A stretch of DNA of 64,000 bases from Negativicutes bacterium (GCA_009930275.1 RZYP01000002.1:47007-111006); one strand, 5' to 3'; positions 27,214 to 35,803 are shown, counted from the first letter of the stretch. Numbers and translations are program-made. Notes: generated by a model from the letters alone, not told the origin.

Positions 27214-27309
27214 ATGCGAATTATATACGGAATTCTATTCGGGATTGTCCTTAGGTGGCTGTTAGAGATTTTGCGGCCTGTACTTTTTGCAAAACAAAAA
27301 ATGCACTAA
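27214..27309 (+). CDS. 31-residue hydrophobic peptide
   Basis: A short frame with a strong ribosome site (AGGAGGG, 7 nt before ATG 27214). The peptide begins MRIIYGILFGIVLRWLLEIL and ends with a basic KQKMH, so it would form one membrane helix with a charged tail. It is too short for similarity judgements. It sits between the DUF1858 terminator and the DUF2202 gene, on the same strand. The good SD and membrane-like composition support translation, but this is not proven. Confidence 0.5.
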   Translation: MRIIYGILFGIVLRWLLEILRPVLFAKQKMH

Positions 27310-27453
27310 ATTGATAAAGCATATTTTAAAAGATGCTAATGTATTGGGTTTCATTTTGTTTTGTAAATGAAACTTCAATATGTCAATAGATGATTAGTTT
27401 TTGCCGCAAATCAAAATCAGTAACAGCCAAATGCAAAAGGAGGACTGAAAATT

Positions 27454-27939
27454 TTGCGTAAAATATTTATTGTAGTCATGCTTGGAATTTTTATGCTGAT
27501 GAGCACGGCTTGGGCCGCCGATGCCGGTTATGGTGCAAAAGGCGCACTAAATACTCCACAACCCACAATACAAGAAATGTTGAATTTTGCCATCGAGGAT
27601 GAATACTTGGCTAAAAGCCAGTATACAACAATACTTGATACATTTGGCAAGGTTCGTCCTTTTTCAAATATTGTTCTCTCCGAAGAAAGACACATAGCAT
27701 ATTTGCAGCCATTGTTCACAGACCGCGGCTGGGACATCCCTACAGACAAAAGCCAGGTACATGTAATTAAGGTAAAAACATTCCCCGAAGCGTTAAATGT
27801 CGGGGTACAAGCTGAAACAGAAAACATTGCCATGTATGAGTATTTCTTGCAGCAACCCAAACTTCCAGACGACTTAAAAACAACTTTCGAATTGTTGCTC
27901 GCTGCCTCAAAGAAACATTTGCAAGCCTTCAGCAAATAA
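27454..27939 (+). CDS. Secreted DUF2202 ferritin-like protein
   Basis: A 161-residue exported protein with a signal peptide of about 21 residues (ending AWAAD). The DUF2202 helical bundle has EDEYLAKSQY, SEERHIAYLQPLF, ETENIAMYEYFL and a late SKKHLQAF, placing Glu and ExxH-type metal ligands as in ferritin-like folds. Function of the family is unknown; a di-metal site is expected. The start is TTG 27454 with AGGAGG upstream. A terminator follows. Confidence 0.9.
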   Translation: MRKIFIVVMLGIFMLMSTAWAADAGYGAKGALNTPQPTIQEMLNFAIEDEYLAKSQYTTILDTFGKVRPFSNIVLSEERHIAYLQPLFTDRGWDIPTDKSQVHVIKVKTFPEALNVGVQAETENIAMYEYFLQQPKLPDDLKTTFELLLAASKKHLQAFSK

Positions 27940-27965
27940 AATAATTTGATTCTATAAAAATATTT

Positions 27966-28015
27966 GACCTTACCCATGATTTCCTGTAAAAGGCAACAAA
28001 GGGTAAGGTTTTTTC
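27966..28015 (+). terminator. Terminator after DUF2202
   Basis: ACCTTACCC (27967-27975) pairs with GGGTAAGGT (28001-28009), followed by a run of T on plus. Confidence 0.85.
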
Positions 28016-28025
28016 TTACTATATA

Positions 28026-28052
28026 CAAAAACCTCCCGATTGCTCGGGAGGA
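28026..28052 (-). terminator. Terminator after tRNA-Val
   Basis: CCTCCCGA (28032-28039) pairs with TCGGGAGG (28044-28051); on minus it is followed by TTTTTG. It lies 12 nt after the tRNA 3' end. Confidence 0.88.
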
Positions 28053-28063
28053 ATGTATTTACT

Positions 28064-28140
28064 TGGTGGGGTTACACGGGTTCGAACCGGGGACCTCTAC
28101 AATGTGAATGTAGCGCTCTAACCAACTGAGCTATAACCCC
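28064..28140 (-). tRNA. tRNA-Val (anticodon CAC)
   Basis: A 77-nt cloverleaf on minus including an encoded CCA. The acceptor pairs are GGGGTTA/TAACCCC, the D arm is GCTC/GAGC and the T loop is TTCGAAC. The anticodon stem CTACA/TGTAG encloses loop TTCACAT, giving anticodon CAC for GUG codons. One oddity is a C-U mismatch at the second T-stem pair (50:64). It is a single tRNA gene with its own terminator. Confidence 0.95.
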
Positions 28141-28214
28141 AAACACGTACATTTTAGTCCCAATATCCAACATTGTCAATTACTGCAACATTAGTATTAT
28201 TAGATAATCCTGTT

Positions 28215-28472
28215 CTAATTGATTGCTTCTGCAATGGCTATCCCAATTAGTACTCCTTCGACAAGATCGTTACCGTCTTTATCATGCTTATGATGTTTAT
28301 GCTTGTACTCCCCATAATGATTCCCGTTGTCGTGATGCTTGCTATGCAAGAGCACAACCTGTTTTGAGCCTTCCAGGTGCAAAGCTGAAGCTTCGGTTTC
28401 AGTACTGCCAAGACCCACTTGCAATGAAACTGCCAATGTAAGTGCCATCATTATTTTTGTCATATTTCTCAA
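28215..28472 (-). CDS. Small secreted histidine-rich protein
   Basis: An 85-residue protein with a signal peptide (about 1-28), then a polar region dense in His, Lys, Asp and Gly (HSKHHDNGNHYGEYKHKHH and onward), and a short hydrophobic C-terminus (VEGVLIGIAIAEAIN). The His cluster suggests binding of Ni, Zn or Cu outside the membrane, as scavenger or buffer; this is inference. TTG 28472 has an AGGTG site about 9 nt upstream; ATG 28463 is possible but poorly spaced. No metal transporter is adjacent. Confidence 0.75.
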   Translation of the reverse strand: MRNMTKIMMALTLAVSLQVGLGSTETEASALHLEGSKQVVLLHSKHHDNGNHYGEYKHKHHKHDKDGNDLVEGVLIGIAIAEAIN

Positions 28473-28809
28473 TTAAAACAACACCTATCATCGTTAACTT
28501 TTTATCGATTTATCCTACGTTTGAATTTTAGCAAATAAATATGGCGAAATTATGACTACCCATTAATAATTTGAAAATACGTTCGTTCATCATTACTTAA
28601 ATTCCGTACTAATCATAACAAATGCCAACATAATCAGCCTTTTTTAGACTCGCCTTAATAGAAAATAAATAATAGTTGCCGCAATCTACAATAAAAATAT
28701 GGTTTGCAAACAACTCACAAAATTTTTAAAAGAATTCCTTTTTTTGGCCGAGTTCCTTTCCACAAAGGCCTATTCCCGGTATGCAAACCTTTATCTTTAA
28801 GAGGCATCA
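28473..28809. other. Intergenic region with an unexplained stem-forming segment
   Basis: No gene is seen. Most of it is AT-rich. At 28746-28791 lies a GC-richer block with GGCC, CCTTT/AAAGG and GGT/ACC complementary pieces, flanked by seven T on its plus-strand left side (A on the minus strand). On minus it follows the diguanylate cyclase stop but lacks a U run, so it is not an obvious terminator. It matches no riboswitch consensus I know. Confidence 0.4.
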
Positions 28810-29487
28810 TCAGCAGAATCCAGAGGCAACAACAGAATCCTTATTTTTTTTAGCCTTTTGCAGCAAAACATCAACTTCCTGCAATACATCATCAACATCC
28901 CAGTCTTCATTAATATCAACAAAACCAACACTAATTGTGGCCTGGCAGCATTCTCTGCTTGCGGAAACAGCTTTTTTGAAGCGATTAGTGATAATTAGCC
29001 CGTACCTTGGTGTCGTATCAGGAAAAATTACAACAAACTCGTCACCGCCCCAACGAGCTACAATATCGAGATTCCTGGTGTTACGCTTAAAAATATCTGC
29101 CATGTTTATTAACACTGAATCGCCTGCGACATGTCCATACTTATCATTAATTATTTTAAAATCATCTATGTCGACATAAGCAAGACAAAGCGGCGTCCCT
29201 TTGCGTCTTCTTCGTTCTAACTCCTCAGCCAGCCTTATGTTGAAATAGCGTTTATTCCAAAGTTGCGTAAGGTCATCCACCATAGCCGCCTTCTGCAACT
29301 TTTCAAAAGATCTCCCAATAAAAATCCCAACAACAGACAAAAGCATAATACTGGCAACGGCCACATATTCATAAGCTTCAGGCAAATGGGCATAGCTGTA
29401 ATTATGGAGCAAGCAAACTATAGCTGCTATCAAGGCGCCTATAATCCCTGAAATAAAAGCGATATTCTTACTGAAAAATTTTCCCAT
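28810..29487 (-). CDS. Membrane diguanylate cyclase
   Basis: A 225-residue protein with two N-terminal membrane helices (about 8-28 and 42-58) and a GGDEF domain (about 65-215) that makes c-di-GMP from two GTP. The domain has DDLTQLWNKRYF, VDIDDFKIINDKYGH and an intact active-site RWGGDEF. No RxxD inhibitory site is evident five residues before the motif. It has no separate sensory domain. The partner phosphodiesterase could be the EAL protein at 39-41 kb. Confidence 0.94.
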   Translation of the reverse strand: MGKFFSKNIAFISGIIGALIAAIVCLLHNYSYAHLPEAYEYVAVASIMLLSVVGIFIGRSFEKLQKAAMVDDLTQLWNKRYFNIRLAEELERRRRKGTPLCLAYVDIDDFKIINDKYGHVAGDSVLINMADIFKRNTRNLDIVARWGGDEFVVIFPDTTPRYGLIITNRFKKAVSASRECCQATISVGFVDINEDWDVDDVLQEVDVLLQKAKKNKDSVVASGFC

Positions 29488-29688
29488 TTACAATTCTCAC
29501 TCCTTGAGAAAAAGATAAATGTGTTCTAATTTCTCAAAACGCGAACCACAACCTTTAAAATAAATTCTATATCTTTTACCATTTCATTACAAGCATATAA
29601 AACTGCTTTTCACAGAAATGGCTTAAGTTGTCCCCTTAATCGGATATAATTAATGCCTAATAACATTTTTTTCTTCTGCCAAGAGTTA

Positions 29689-29741
29689 CAAGAAAAGAGC
29701 AGCGAGAAAAACTAGATGTTTTTCTCGCTGCTCTTTTCTTG
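29689..29741 (-). terminator. Very long perfect hairpin after the MFS gene
   Basis: 24-bp perfect arms (29689-29712 and 29718-29741) around the 5-nt loop TAGAT, directly after the MFS stop at 29746. The stem itself includes T-rich ends (CTCTTTTCTTG), so it may terminate in both directions. It is much longer than the other terminators in the window. Confidence 0.75.
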
Positions 29742-29745
29742 TATT

Positions 29746-31062
29746 TTAGATGTTTTCAAGATTCTTTTGTTTTGTTTCAATGCCAAGAAGAATTATCATA
29801 AACGAAACAAAAACCAGTACAACCGTGAACATATAGAAGACGGCTTCCATTTTCATGCCTCTCTCCAAGATGATACCAACCATTGCGGGTGCAAGCATGC
29901 CTCCCATTCTGCCGATACCAGCAGCCCAACCGCTCCCGAACGCGCGGATCGATGTAGGATATAATTCCGGGGTATAGGTATAAATAACACCCCAGGCCCC
30001 TAAGTTAAAGAAAGACATTACGCATCCCCACGTAACGATAGCGTTTACTGTAGTCGATTGCCCAAAAAAACAACTTGCAACTCCTGTCATCAGAAGAAAT
30101 AAGGACAACGTATATTTCCTGCCTATTATTTCCACCAGCCACGCAGCAGTAAAATATCCTGGTAATTGAGCCAAAGTCATAATAAATACATATTCAAAAG
30201 TTTTAATGAAGGTAAAGCCCTGATTATATACCAGAGATGGTAACCAGGTAAAGATGCCGTAATAAGTAAAGACTATTCCAAACCAAGCAATCCATAGCAT
30301 TGCTGTCCTTCTTGCGAACCGTCCTGACCAAATGGCAGCCAAACTGGGCTTAACCGCCTCTAGGACTTTTGTTTTATCGTCTATTTCATGGTGTGCCGCT
30401 TTTATTCCGGCGCGCTCTTCCAGTTTTGCAACAATGGCCTCAGCTTCTTCCGTCCTGCCTTTGGACAAAAGGTAACGAACAGATTCAGGCATGCCAATGC
30501 GAATAACAAAAACATACAGTGCCGGCATTGCACCGATAATAAAGGCCCAGTGCCAACCATAAAGAGGAATAAACCAATAGGCAATACAAGCCGCAACGAT
30601 CCAGCCCACACCCCAAAAGCTTTCCAGAAGCACGATAAATCTCCCCCGCACTTTTGTCGGCGCGTACTCAGAAACAAGTGTTGCTGCGACAGGCAGCTCG
30701 CCGCCCAGTCCAAAGCCTACAAAGAAGCGAAAAACCAACAATGATTCAAAATTCCAGGATAATGCGCAAAGGCCGGTAGCTATGCTGTACAGCAGGAGCG
30801 TCAGCGAAAAAACTGCTTTACGGCCGATTCTGTCTGCAATGCTGCCGGCAATAACTGCTCCAAAAGCCATGCCAATCAAACCGACACTACCAATCATGCC
30901 CATCTGGCTGGTGGAAAGATTCCACTCCTTTGCCAGAACCGGCAGAACAAAAGAAATAAGCCCTGTGTCCATAGCATCAAACATCCAGCCAAAGCCCGTT
31001 ATAATCAAAAGTCGGTAATGGAAGCTCCCAACAGGAAGCGCTTCTAGTCTCTTTAACAACAT
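29746..31062 (-). CDS. MFS transporter, NiaP/YceI-like
   Basis: A 438-residue 12-helix permease. Signature segments are GFGWMFDAMDTGLISFVLP, ADRIGRKAVF (loop 2-3 motif) and GLGGELPVAATLVSEYAPTKVRG. The WLFDAMD-type opening and overall pattern resemble Bacillus YceI/NiaP, a nicotinate transporter, and related aromatic-acid carriers. Substrate is not certain. ATG 31062 has AAAGGTGGG upstream. Monocistronic, with a consensus-like promoter at 31113-31141 and a strong terminator. Confidence 0.88.
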   Translation of the reverse strand: MLLKRLEALPVGSFHYRLLIITGFGWMFDAMDTGLISFVLPVLAKEWNLSTSQMGMIGSVGLIGMAFGAVIAGSIADRIGRKAVFSLTLLLYSIATGLCALSWNFESLLVFRFFVGFGLGGELPVAATLVSEYAPTKVRGRFIVLLESFWGVGWIVAACIAYWFIPLYGWHWAFIIGAMPALYVFVIRIGMPESVRYLLSKGRTEEAEAIVAKLEERAGIKAAHHEIDDKTKVLEAVKPSLAAIWSGRFARRTAMLWIAWFGIVFTYYGIFTWLPSLVYNQGFTFIKTFEYVFIMTLAQLPGYFTAAWLVEIIGRKYTLSLFLLMTGVASCFFGQSTTVNAIVTWGCVMSFFNLGAWGVIYTYTPELYPTSIRAFGSGWAAGIGRMGGMLAPAMVGIILERGMKMEAVFYMFTVVLVFVSFMIILLGIETKQKNLENI

Positions 31063-31112
31063 TGTTAACCCACCTTTAGTATTTATAATAAAAGTTAAAA
31101 GTAATTAGTGGG

Positions 31113-31141
31113 ATTATACTGCAATCCTAAGCAAAATGCAA
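31113..31141 (-). promoter_or_regulatory. Promoter of the NiaP-like MFS gene
   Basis: TTGCAT (31136-31141), 17-bp spacer, TATAAT (31113-31118) on minus. The leader to the ATG is about 45 nt. Confidence 0.75.
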
Positions 31142-31206
31142 CAATTCCCATCATTCTTATAGGCTTCGTTCTCTTAATCTACATTTGCGTTGCTTATTTG
31201 TTTCTG

Positions 31207-31242
31207 AAAAAAAGCACCCAATTTTTTATAAATTGGGTGCTT
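31207..31242 (-). terminator. Terminator after the NSS transporter gene
   Basis: GCACCCAATT (31214-31223) pairs with AATTGGGTGC (31231-31240); on minus it is followed by TTTTTTTC. Confidence 0.92.
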
Positions 31243-31280
31243 CATAGTTAGGCAATTTGTCAGTTAATACAAGATGAAAT

Positions 31281-32633
31281 TTATATTATGCCGACGGCAT
31301 TTAAAAATATTATGAGTAGCAGCGCCGGAGTCACATAACGGATAACAATAAAAAAGAAAGAGAAAAATCCTGCTAAATGAAGTGCACCGTTATTGGTCAA
31401 TTCCTGACGAATGCTTCTTTTGTCAACTATGTGGCTCATAAACAAAACAATCAATAGCCCGCCGAGAGGCATCAGGATATTCGAAGAAAGATAATCGAAC
31501 CAGTCAAAGAAGCCTCTGCCCATAAATGTTACACTGCCGAGCAAAGACGACTTGTCAGCAGATAAAGTTGCCAGAATACCGACTATAAAAATCAACGAGC
31601 CATTAATTAAAACTGCCGCAGTTCTGGAAACTCCTTTTTCCTCAGACATATAGGCTACTGGCACTTCCACAAGCGAAAGCATAGCCGTTGTAGCGGCAAT
31701 GGAAGTCAAGAAGAAAAAAGCAATTAACAATAGATTGCCAAAAGGCATTTGTGAAAACACCAAAGGAATCGTCATAAACAAGAGGCCGGGACCGGCGCCA
31801 GGTTCTAATCCAAATGAAAAAACTGTCGGGAAAATAGCCAGGCCAGCAAGCAAGGAAACCAAAGTGTCTGACAAGGCGACCTTCAAGCCCGTTCCAAGAA
31901 GATTGTTGCTTTTGGTGAAGTAACTGGCGTAAGTTACCATCGTGCCCATCCCCAAAGATAATTTGAAGAAGGCCAGGCCTAAAGCAGTCAGGACTGCTCC
32001 CCCGGTCAGTTTGTTAAAATCAACTTCGAAAAGAAATCTGACACCTTCGAATGCGCCTGGTAAAGAAAGTGCTCGAATATCGCAAATAATTATGAGAACG
32101 AACAACAACGGCATAAGTGTTTTAGTAACTCGTTCTATACCTTTTCTAACACCCATAATTAGTATAGCGGAAACAACAGTCATTACTATAAACTGCCAAA
32201 ATATTGGGGCAACAGGGCCGACTACAACAGACCCGAATTGTGCCTTGGCAGTTTCCATCGTAACTGTCGCAAAATCTCCCCTGATTGCTTTGAAAAGATA
32301 ATAGTACACCCAACCGGCTACGCAACTGTAGAAAAACATGATTAAATAAGACGAGGCTACCCCCATCGTGCCAATATGTTTCCAGGGCGTACCCGGCGCG
32401 ATCTTTTTAAAAGCGCCTACTGCACCCATCCGGGTTTTTCTGCCCAGGTAGAATTCGCTAAGCATTACAGGCAGACCTACAAAAATAATGCAGAGCAGAT
32501 ACACCAATAAAAAAGCTCCACCGCCGTATTGTCCTGTAAGATACGGAAATTTCCAAATATTTCCCAACCCGACAGCTGAACCAAGAGTGGCAAAAAACAC
32601 TGCTAAGCCAGATGAGAACATACCCCTATCCAT
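31281..32633 (-). CDS. Sodium:neurotransmitter symporter family (NSS) amino-acid transporter
   Basis: A 450-residue, 12-helix LeuT-fold transporter. TM1 shows the Na+/substrate-binding GSAVGLGNIWKFPYLTGQ and is followed by GGGAFLLVYLLC. Bacterial members import hydrophobic or aromatic amino acids (leucine, tryptophan, tyrosine) with Na+. ATG 32633 has GGGGTG 6 nt upstream; the frame to 32744 overlaps the previous gene. It follows the 138-residue unknown gene by 37 nt and is probably co-transcribed. Confidence 0.94.
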   Translation of the reverse strand: MDRGMFSSGLAVFFATLGSAVGLGNIWKFPYLTGQYGGGAFLLVYLLCIIFVGLPVMLSEFYLGRKTRMGAVGAFKKIAPGTPWKHIGTMGVASSYLIMFFYSCVAGWVYYYLFKAIRGDFATVTMETAKAQFGSVVVGPVAPIFWQFIVMTVVSAILIMGVRKGIERVTKTLMPLLFVLIIICDIRALSLPGAFEGVRFLFEVDFNKLTGGAVLTALGLAFFKLSLGMGTMVTYASYFTKSNNLLGTGLKVALSDTLVSLLAGLAIFPTVFSFGLEPGAGPGLLFMTIPLVFSQMPFGNLLLIAFFFLTSIAATTAMLSLVEVPVAYMSEEKGVSRTAAVLINGSLIFIVGILATLSADKSSLLGSVTFMGRGFFDWFDYLSSNILMPLGGLLIVLFMSHIVDKRSIRQELTNNGALHLAGFFSFFFIVIRYVTPALLLIIFLNAVGII

Positions 32634-32670
32634 GAAATGCACCCCTTTGTCTTCTCTGATGAAAATGATA

Positions 32671-33087
32671 TTACCTGACTGTAATACCAGCCTTATCTCT
32701 ATATTCCTTATATTCTCTTTGACTGTAGCTGATAATCTGTCCAACCTTGTCCTGCCACGGAGTAATAAACATTGTTCCCATCTTCGGCAACGGAACTACC
32801 GCACGACCACCGTCAAGTGCAACCATAGTGATAATGTCAACAACATTTATGCCGTATCTTAGTAAATATCTCTGCATGTATGCTCTTGGATCAGCAAACT
32901 TAGTTGCCCATTCTTCTCTGTATGGAGCCAAAAAGTCATTCTTATCCAATTCCATCAGACTTTTTCTTTCCGTTGCGATGCTTATCATGAGATCGTTCTT
33001 GAACACCCACGTTCCAATTCTTCTCTGAGCAATCCATTCATCGCTTTTGGAACCCATTACTGCGTCCCTGTATTCGATGTAGTTCAT
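32671..33087 (-). CDS. Conserved-looking protein of unknown function
   Basis: A 138-residue soluble protein starting MNYIEYRDAVMGSKSDEWIAQ. It is rich in aromatic and charged residues, with a GTWVFKNDLMISI strand region and VDIITMVALDGGRAVVPLP. No signal peptide, membrane segment or motif is recognised. ATG 33087 has GGGGAGG upstream. A TATAAT with a preceding TG lies about 50 nt upstream. It precedes an NSS amino-acid transporter in the same direction, so it may be functionally tied to it, but nothing in the sequence says how. Confidence 0.8.
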   Translation of the reverse strand: MNYIEYRDAVMGSKSDEWIAQRRIGTWVFKNDLMISIATERKSLMELDKNDFLAPYREEWATKFADPRAYMQRYLLRYGINVVDIITMVALDGGRAVVPLPKMGTMFITPWQDKVGQIISYSQREYKEYRDKAGITVR

Positions 33088-33282
33088 AATAACAACCTCC
33101 CCGAAAAATTTGATGTTAGTGCCATTATACCATAAGCTAATGCGATTTTTAATTGCATGGACCATATTTGTTTGATTTTTCAGTACACTTTATGGACCCA
33201 TTTTTGTAGGTATAATGCCATTTTCCAAATATCAGTCAATGAAATACACCGCTATTAGCGGGGGTATCAAATATATGCGTGA

Positions 33283-33990
33283 TCATTCTTCATTACATAA
33301 TTGTGCCTCAGCAGTATCATTAGCTTTTATTAAATAATAAGAGGACGCACCTGTTAATGCCGCAAGGAATGATAAACCCAATGCAATCATACCGGCATCC
33401 CAATTCATTTTTTCAGCAGCAACCTGATAACTGCCTATGAAACCGAAGAAAATAAAGGCAGCCGCAGATATAAGTTTGATTGTTCTTTCAGGTATTTGCT
33501 TACACATAACGATACCGGCAATAATTCCCACACCATCTGCAATAAGCATACCTGTTGTTGTACCAATGAGGAGCCACAACGGGCTTTCTGGAAACTTGGC
33601 AGCCAAAGCAATTGTAGCAAGTTGGGTTTTATCGCCCATTTCCGCAATGAAAAAAGCAATTCCTACCGTTGCTATTGCTCCATATTTGGAAATTCTGTTT
33701 TCTTCACCTTCCAGCTTGTCTCCCCGTATGGTCCACAACCCGAAGAAAATAAATGATAAGGAAGCAACTGCCTGTATCCAGATTTCGGCTGATTCAAAGC
33801 GAGTTATATAATTGCCTACAGCAACAGCGAGCGCATGATTAAAAATTGTCGCCAAAAAAACACCTATCATGACTTTGGAAGCTTTGTATTTTGTAGCAAA
33901 TGCCATCGCCAACAGCTGCGTCTTGTCCCCCATCTCCGCCAAAACAACGGCACCTGCCGAAAACAAAAAAGTAACAAAATCCAACTGCAT
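33283..33990 (-). CDS. TMEM165/GDT1 family (UPF0016) Mn2+ transporter
   Basis: A 235-residue membrane protein with two homologous halves of three helices, each with the family motif: VLAEMGDKTQLLAM and FIAEMGDKTQLATI. The acidic residues bind the transported cation. The family exports Mn2+ (MneA in Vibrio) or moves Ca/Mn in eukaryotes. ATG 33990 has AAAGGA 8 nt upstream; the longer frame to 34053 lies in the riboswitch. A Mn2+ riboswitch controls it, so a role in Mn2+ export is well supported. Confidence 0.95.
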   Translation of the reverse strand: MQLDFVTFLFSAGAVVLAEMGDKTQLLAMAFATKYKASKVMIGVFLATIFNHALAVAVGNYITRFESAEIWIQAVASLSFIFFGLWTIRGDKLEGEENRISKYGAIATVGIAFFIAEMGDKTQLATIALAAKFPESPLWLLIGTTTGMLIADGVGIIAGIVMCKQIPERTIKLISAAAFIFFGFIGSYQVAAEKMNWDAGMIALGLSFLAALTGASSYYLIKANDTAEAQLCNEE

Positions 33991-34031
33991 ACCTCTCATC
34001 CTTTCAATCTTCTTTTTTAAATCTAAAACAA

Positions 34032-34157
34032 AAAGACCTTCGGCACGACCCACTTCGAGCAGGTCGCGCCAAAAGTCTCATTACCATAATTGGCTACAAA
34101 GCCAGGCAATCTCTCGCCAGCATGTTGACTTTGTATATTTAACTACTCCCTTTTGAC
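34032..34157 (-). promoter_or_regulatory. yybP-ykoY Mn2+ riboswitch of the GDT1 gene
   Basis: The minus-strand leader has the class hallmarks: AAAGGGAGTAG near the 5' end, a central CGAGAGATTGCC/GGC region, and the 3' partner TAATGAGACTTTTGG. The latter also forms the 5' arm of a 17-bp terminator stem (34062-34078 with 34034-34050), followed by TTTTTG. Mn2+ binding should hold the aptamer and prevent the terminator, switching the exporter gene on. Confidence 0.93.
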
Positions 34158-34163
34158 CATCCT

Positions 34164-34193
34164 ATACTACAATAATTTCGCTTAACTTGTCAA
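34164..34193 (-). promoter_or_regulatory. Promoter of the GDT1 riboswitch unit
   Basis: TTGACA (34188-34193), 18-bp spacer, TAGTAT (34164-34169) on minus; start near 34157, at the riboswitch head. Confidence 0.75.
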
Positions 34194-34207
34194 CAGGAAT
34201 TTGCCAG

Positions 34208-35524
34208 CTATTTTTTAAGCCGAACAGAGTCAAACTGATCGCCCTTTTGAGAAAAAGCTTGAATCTGCATGATGTCCCCATTAGTTTCTAAAACAAGATA
34301 GTTGGGCAGAGATGGGTGCGGATTGATTGCTGCTTCGACAGATATCTGAGGTGGTCCGTTTACCCTAAGTCTCTCACCGGCAGCACCGGTAGATATGTAA
34401 ATCGTTCCTTTCTCAGCCGGCTCACCGTTATAAAATGCCACAGTGCGCCGATAAGAATGTATGTGTCCGGTAAAAACAACATCGACATTATATTTATCGA
34501 AGAGGGGCATAAATGTTTCAGCAATATCATTGAATGCGCCATTAACCCTGAAGCTAAAGATATGCTTATGCATTAAAACCACTTTCCATTTCTTATCCGT
34601 AGCGGCCAAATCTTTTTCTGCCCAAGCCAGCTGCCTGGCGAACAAATCAGGCTTGAACTCCTTCAGCTCGTCCTTCTGTGTATCAAGGACAGCAAAATGG
34701 ACATCCCCATAGTCGTATGAATAAAAATATTCAGCAAAACCATCTACGCCGTTTTCGGGTAAAGTAAATAAGTTTAGATAAGTATGGGGCTCTGTCATTT
34801 TCCAATCTAATGTATAGTCTTCGTGATTGCCGCTGATTGGCGCCAACGATATTTTGTCAATCATGCCGCTGACTCCGTCAAGCCATCTGGCCCATTGCCA
34901 GAACTGCTGACCATTATCGACAAGATCACCCATGTTAATGAAGAATTGCGCGTCAGGGTTTTTCTTCCAGGCTGTCTGAGCGGTTTTCTCCCACATCTTG
35001 TAATCAGCACCTTGCGAGTCAGGGAAAATAAGCGTTTTAGTCCTTATTCCGCTGTCCGTATGGAATACCTCCCAAGTGGTGCGATAATCACCATCGCCTA
35101 TACGATATTCGTAAGAGGTATCCGGCTTTAGACCACTGAGCTTAACCACGTGCTGATATTTTCTTCCCTGGTCAGTCATGAATTCATAATTATTCGCAGT
35201 CAGCGTAATAAACTCCTGCTGTAAATGTTCGCGATATTCCAGAAAAGCGTAAGGTTGTGGCAGGCTGGAATGCCAGGAAATAGTTCTGTTTGTCTTGTTA
35301 TCCTTTGAAATATTGTGCATAACAAATTGAACATCCGCATCACCAACAGAAATAGGTAATTGTGACCGTGCTGTCTTGAGCTGCTTTGTTAGCGTCAGCG
35401 TTAGCGAAGACGCATGCGGTTGTAAGGAAATTTCGGCTACAGGTAATTCTTGCCTATGGAAAAAGGCGCAGCCGGAAATTATAAAGAATATTATTGCTAA
35501 TGCTATCAATGAACGTTTTTTCAT
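34208..35524 (-). CDS. Purple-acid-phosphatase-like metallophosphoesterase lipoprotein
   Basis: A 438-residue exported protein with a lipobox (IFFIISGCAFFH). A fibronectin-like N-terminal domain (about 40-140, ending KPDTSYEYRIGDG) precedes a calcineurin-like phosphoesterase domain. That domain has FPDSQG, NMGDLVDNG, ISGNHEDY, LMHKHIFS and FTGHIHSYRRT, supplying the di-metal ligands. The first motif is DSQG rather than DxH, as in purple acid phosphatases where it is often DLG or DxG. Likely releases phosphate from extracellular esters. It lies alone, divergent from the next plus-strand gene. Confidence 0.9.
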   Translation of the reverse strand: MKKRSLIALAIIFFIISGCAFFHRQELPVAEISLQPHASSLTLTLTKQLKTARSQLPISVGDADVQFVMHNISKDNKTNRTISWHSSLPQPYAFLEYREHLQQEFITLTANNYEFMTDQGRKYQHVVKLSGLKPDTSYEYRIGDGDYRTTWEVFHTDSGIRTKTLIFPDSQGADYKMWEKTAQTAWKKNPDAQFFINMGDLVDNGQQFWQWARWLDGVSGMIDKISLAPISGNHEDYTLDWKMTEPHTYLNLFTLPENGVDGFAEYFYSYDYGDVHFAVLDTQKDELKEFKPDLFARQLAWAEKDLAATDKKWKVVLMHKHIFSFRVNGAFNDIAETFMPLFDKYNVDVVFTGHIHSYRRTVAFYNGEPAEKGTIYISTGAAGERLRVNGPPQISVEAAINPHPSLPNYLVLETNGDIMQIQAFSQKGDQFDSVRLKK

Positions 35525-35701
35525 TGGTTGTACTCCGTTATAAAATATATATTTGAACTGTTTTTGCTATTCAAGCATAGCATATTCCAGTAACTCCCAG
35601 TCAAGTGATATTTATGTGACATGAAAATGATCGACTGCCTTATTCACTATCCTTAATCATTTACTGTAATATTTTTAATACAAATAAATGTATTCATCTG
35701 C

Positions 35702-35731
35702 TTGACATAAATTGGCACCCGTATCTATAAT
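35702..35731 (+). promoter_or_regulatory. Promoter of the 35804 gene
   Basis: TTGACA (35702-35707), 18-bp spacer, TATAAT (35726-35731) on plus, 6/6 in both boxes. The leader to the ATG is about 65 nt and contains a short GTTGTTGTTG run. Confidence 0.85.
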
Positions 35732-35803
35732 TTAGTTAAAACACAGAAAGTTGTAATGTTGTTGTTGTTGAGGATAATTATTGAAAGAAAGGGAGTGTTT
35801 GAC

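Noticed and set aside
27528..28028. 166-residue minus-strand frame over DUF2202
   Set aside because: Antisense shadow of a recognised gene, no ribosome site, and it begins beyond the DUF2202 terminator.
35756..35770. GTTGTTGTTG short repeat before the 35804 gene
   Set aside because: Too short to be a meaningful repeat; lies in a normal leader.
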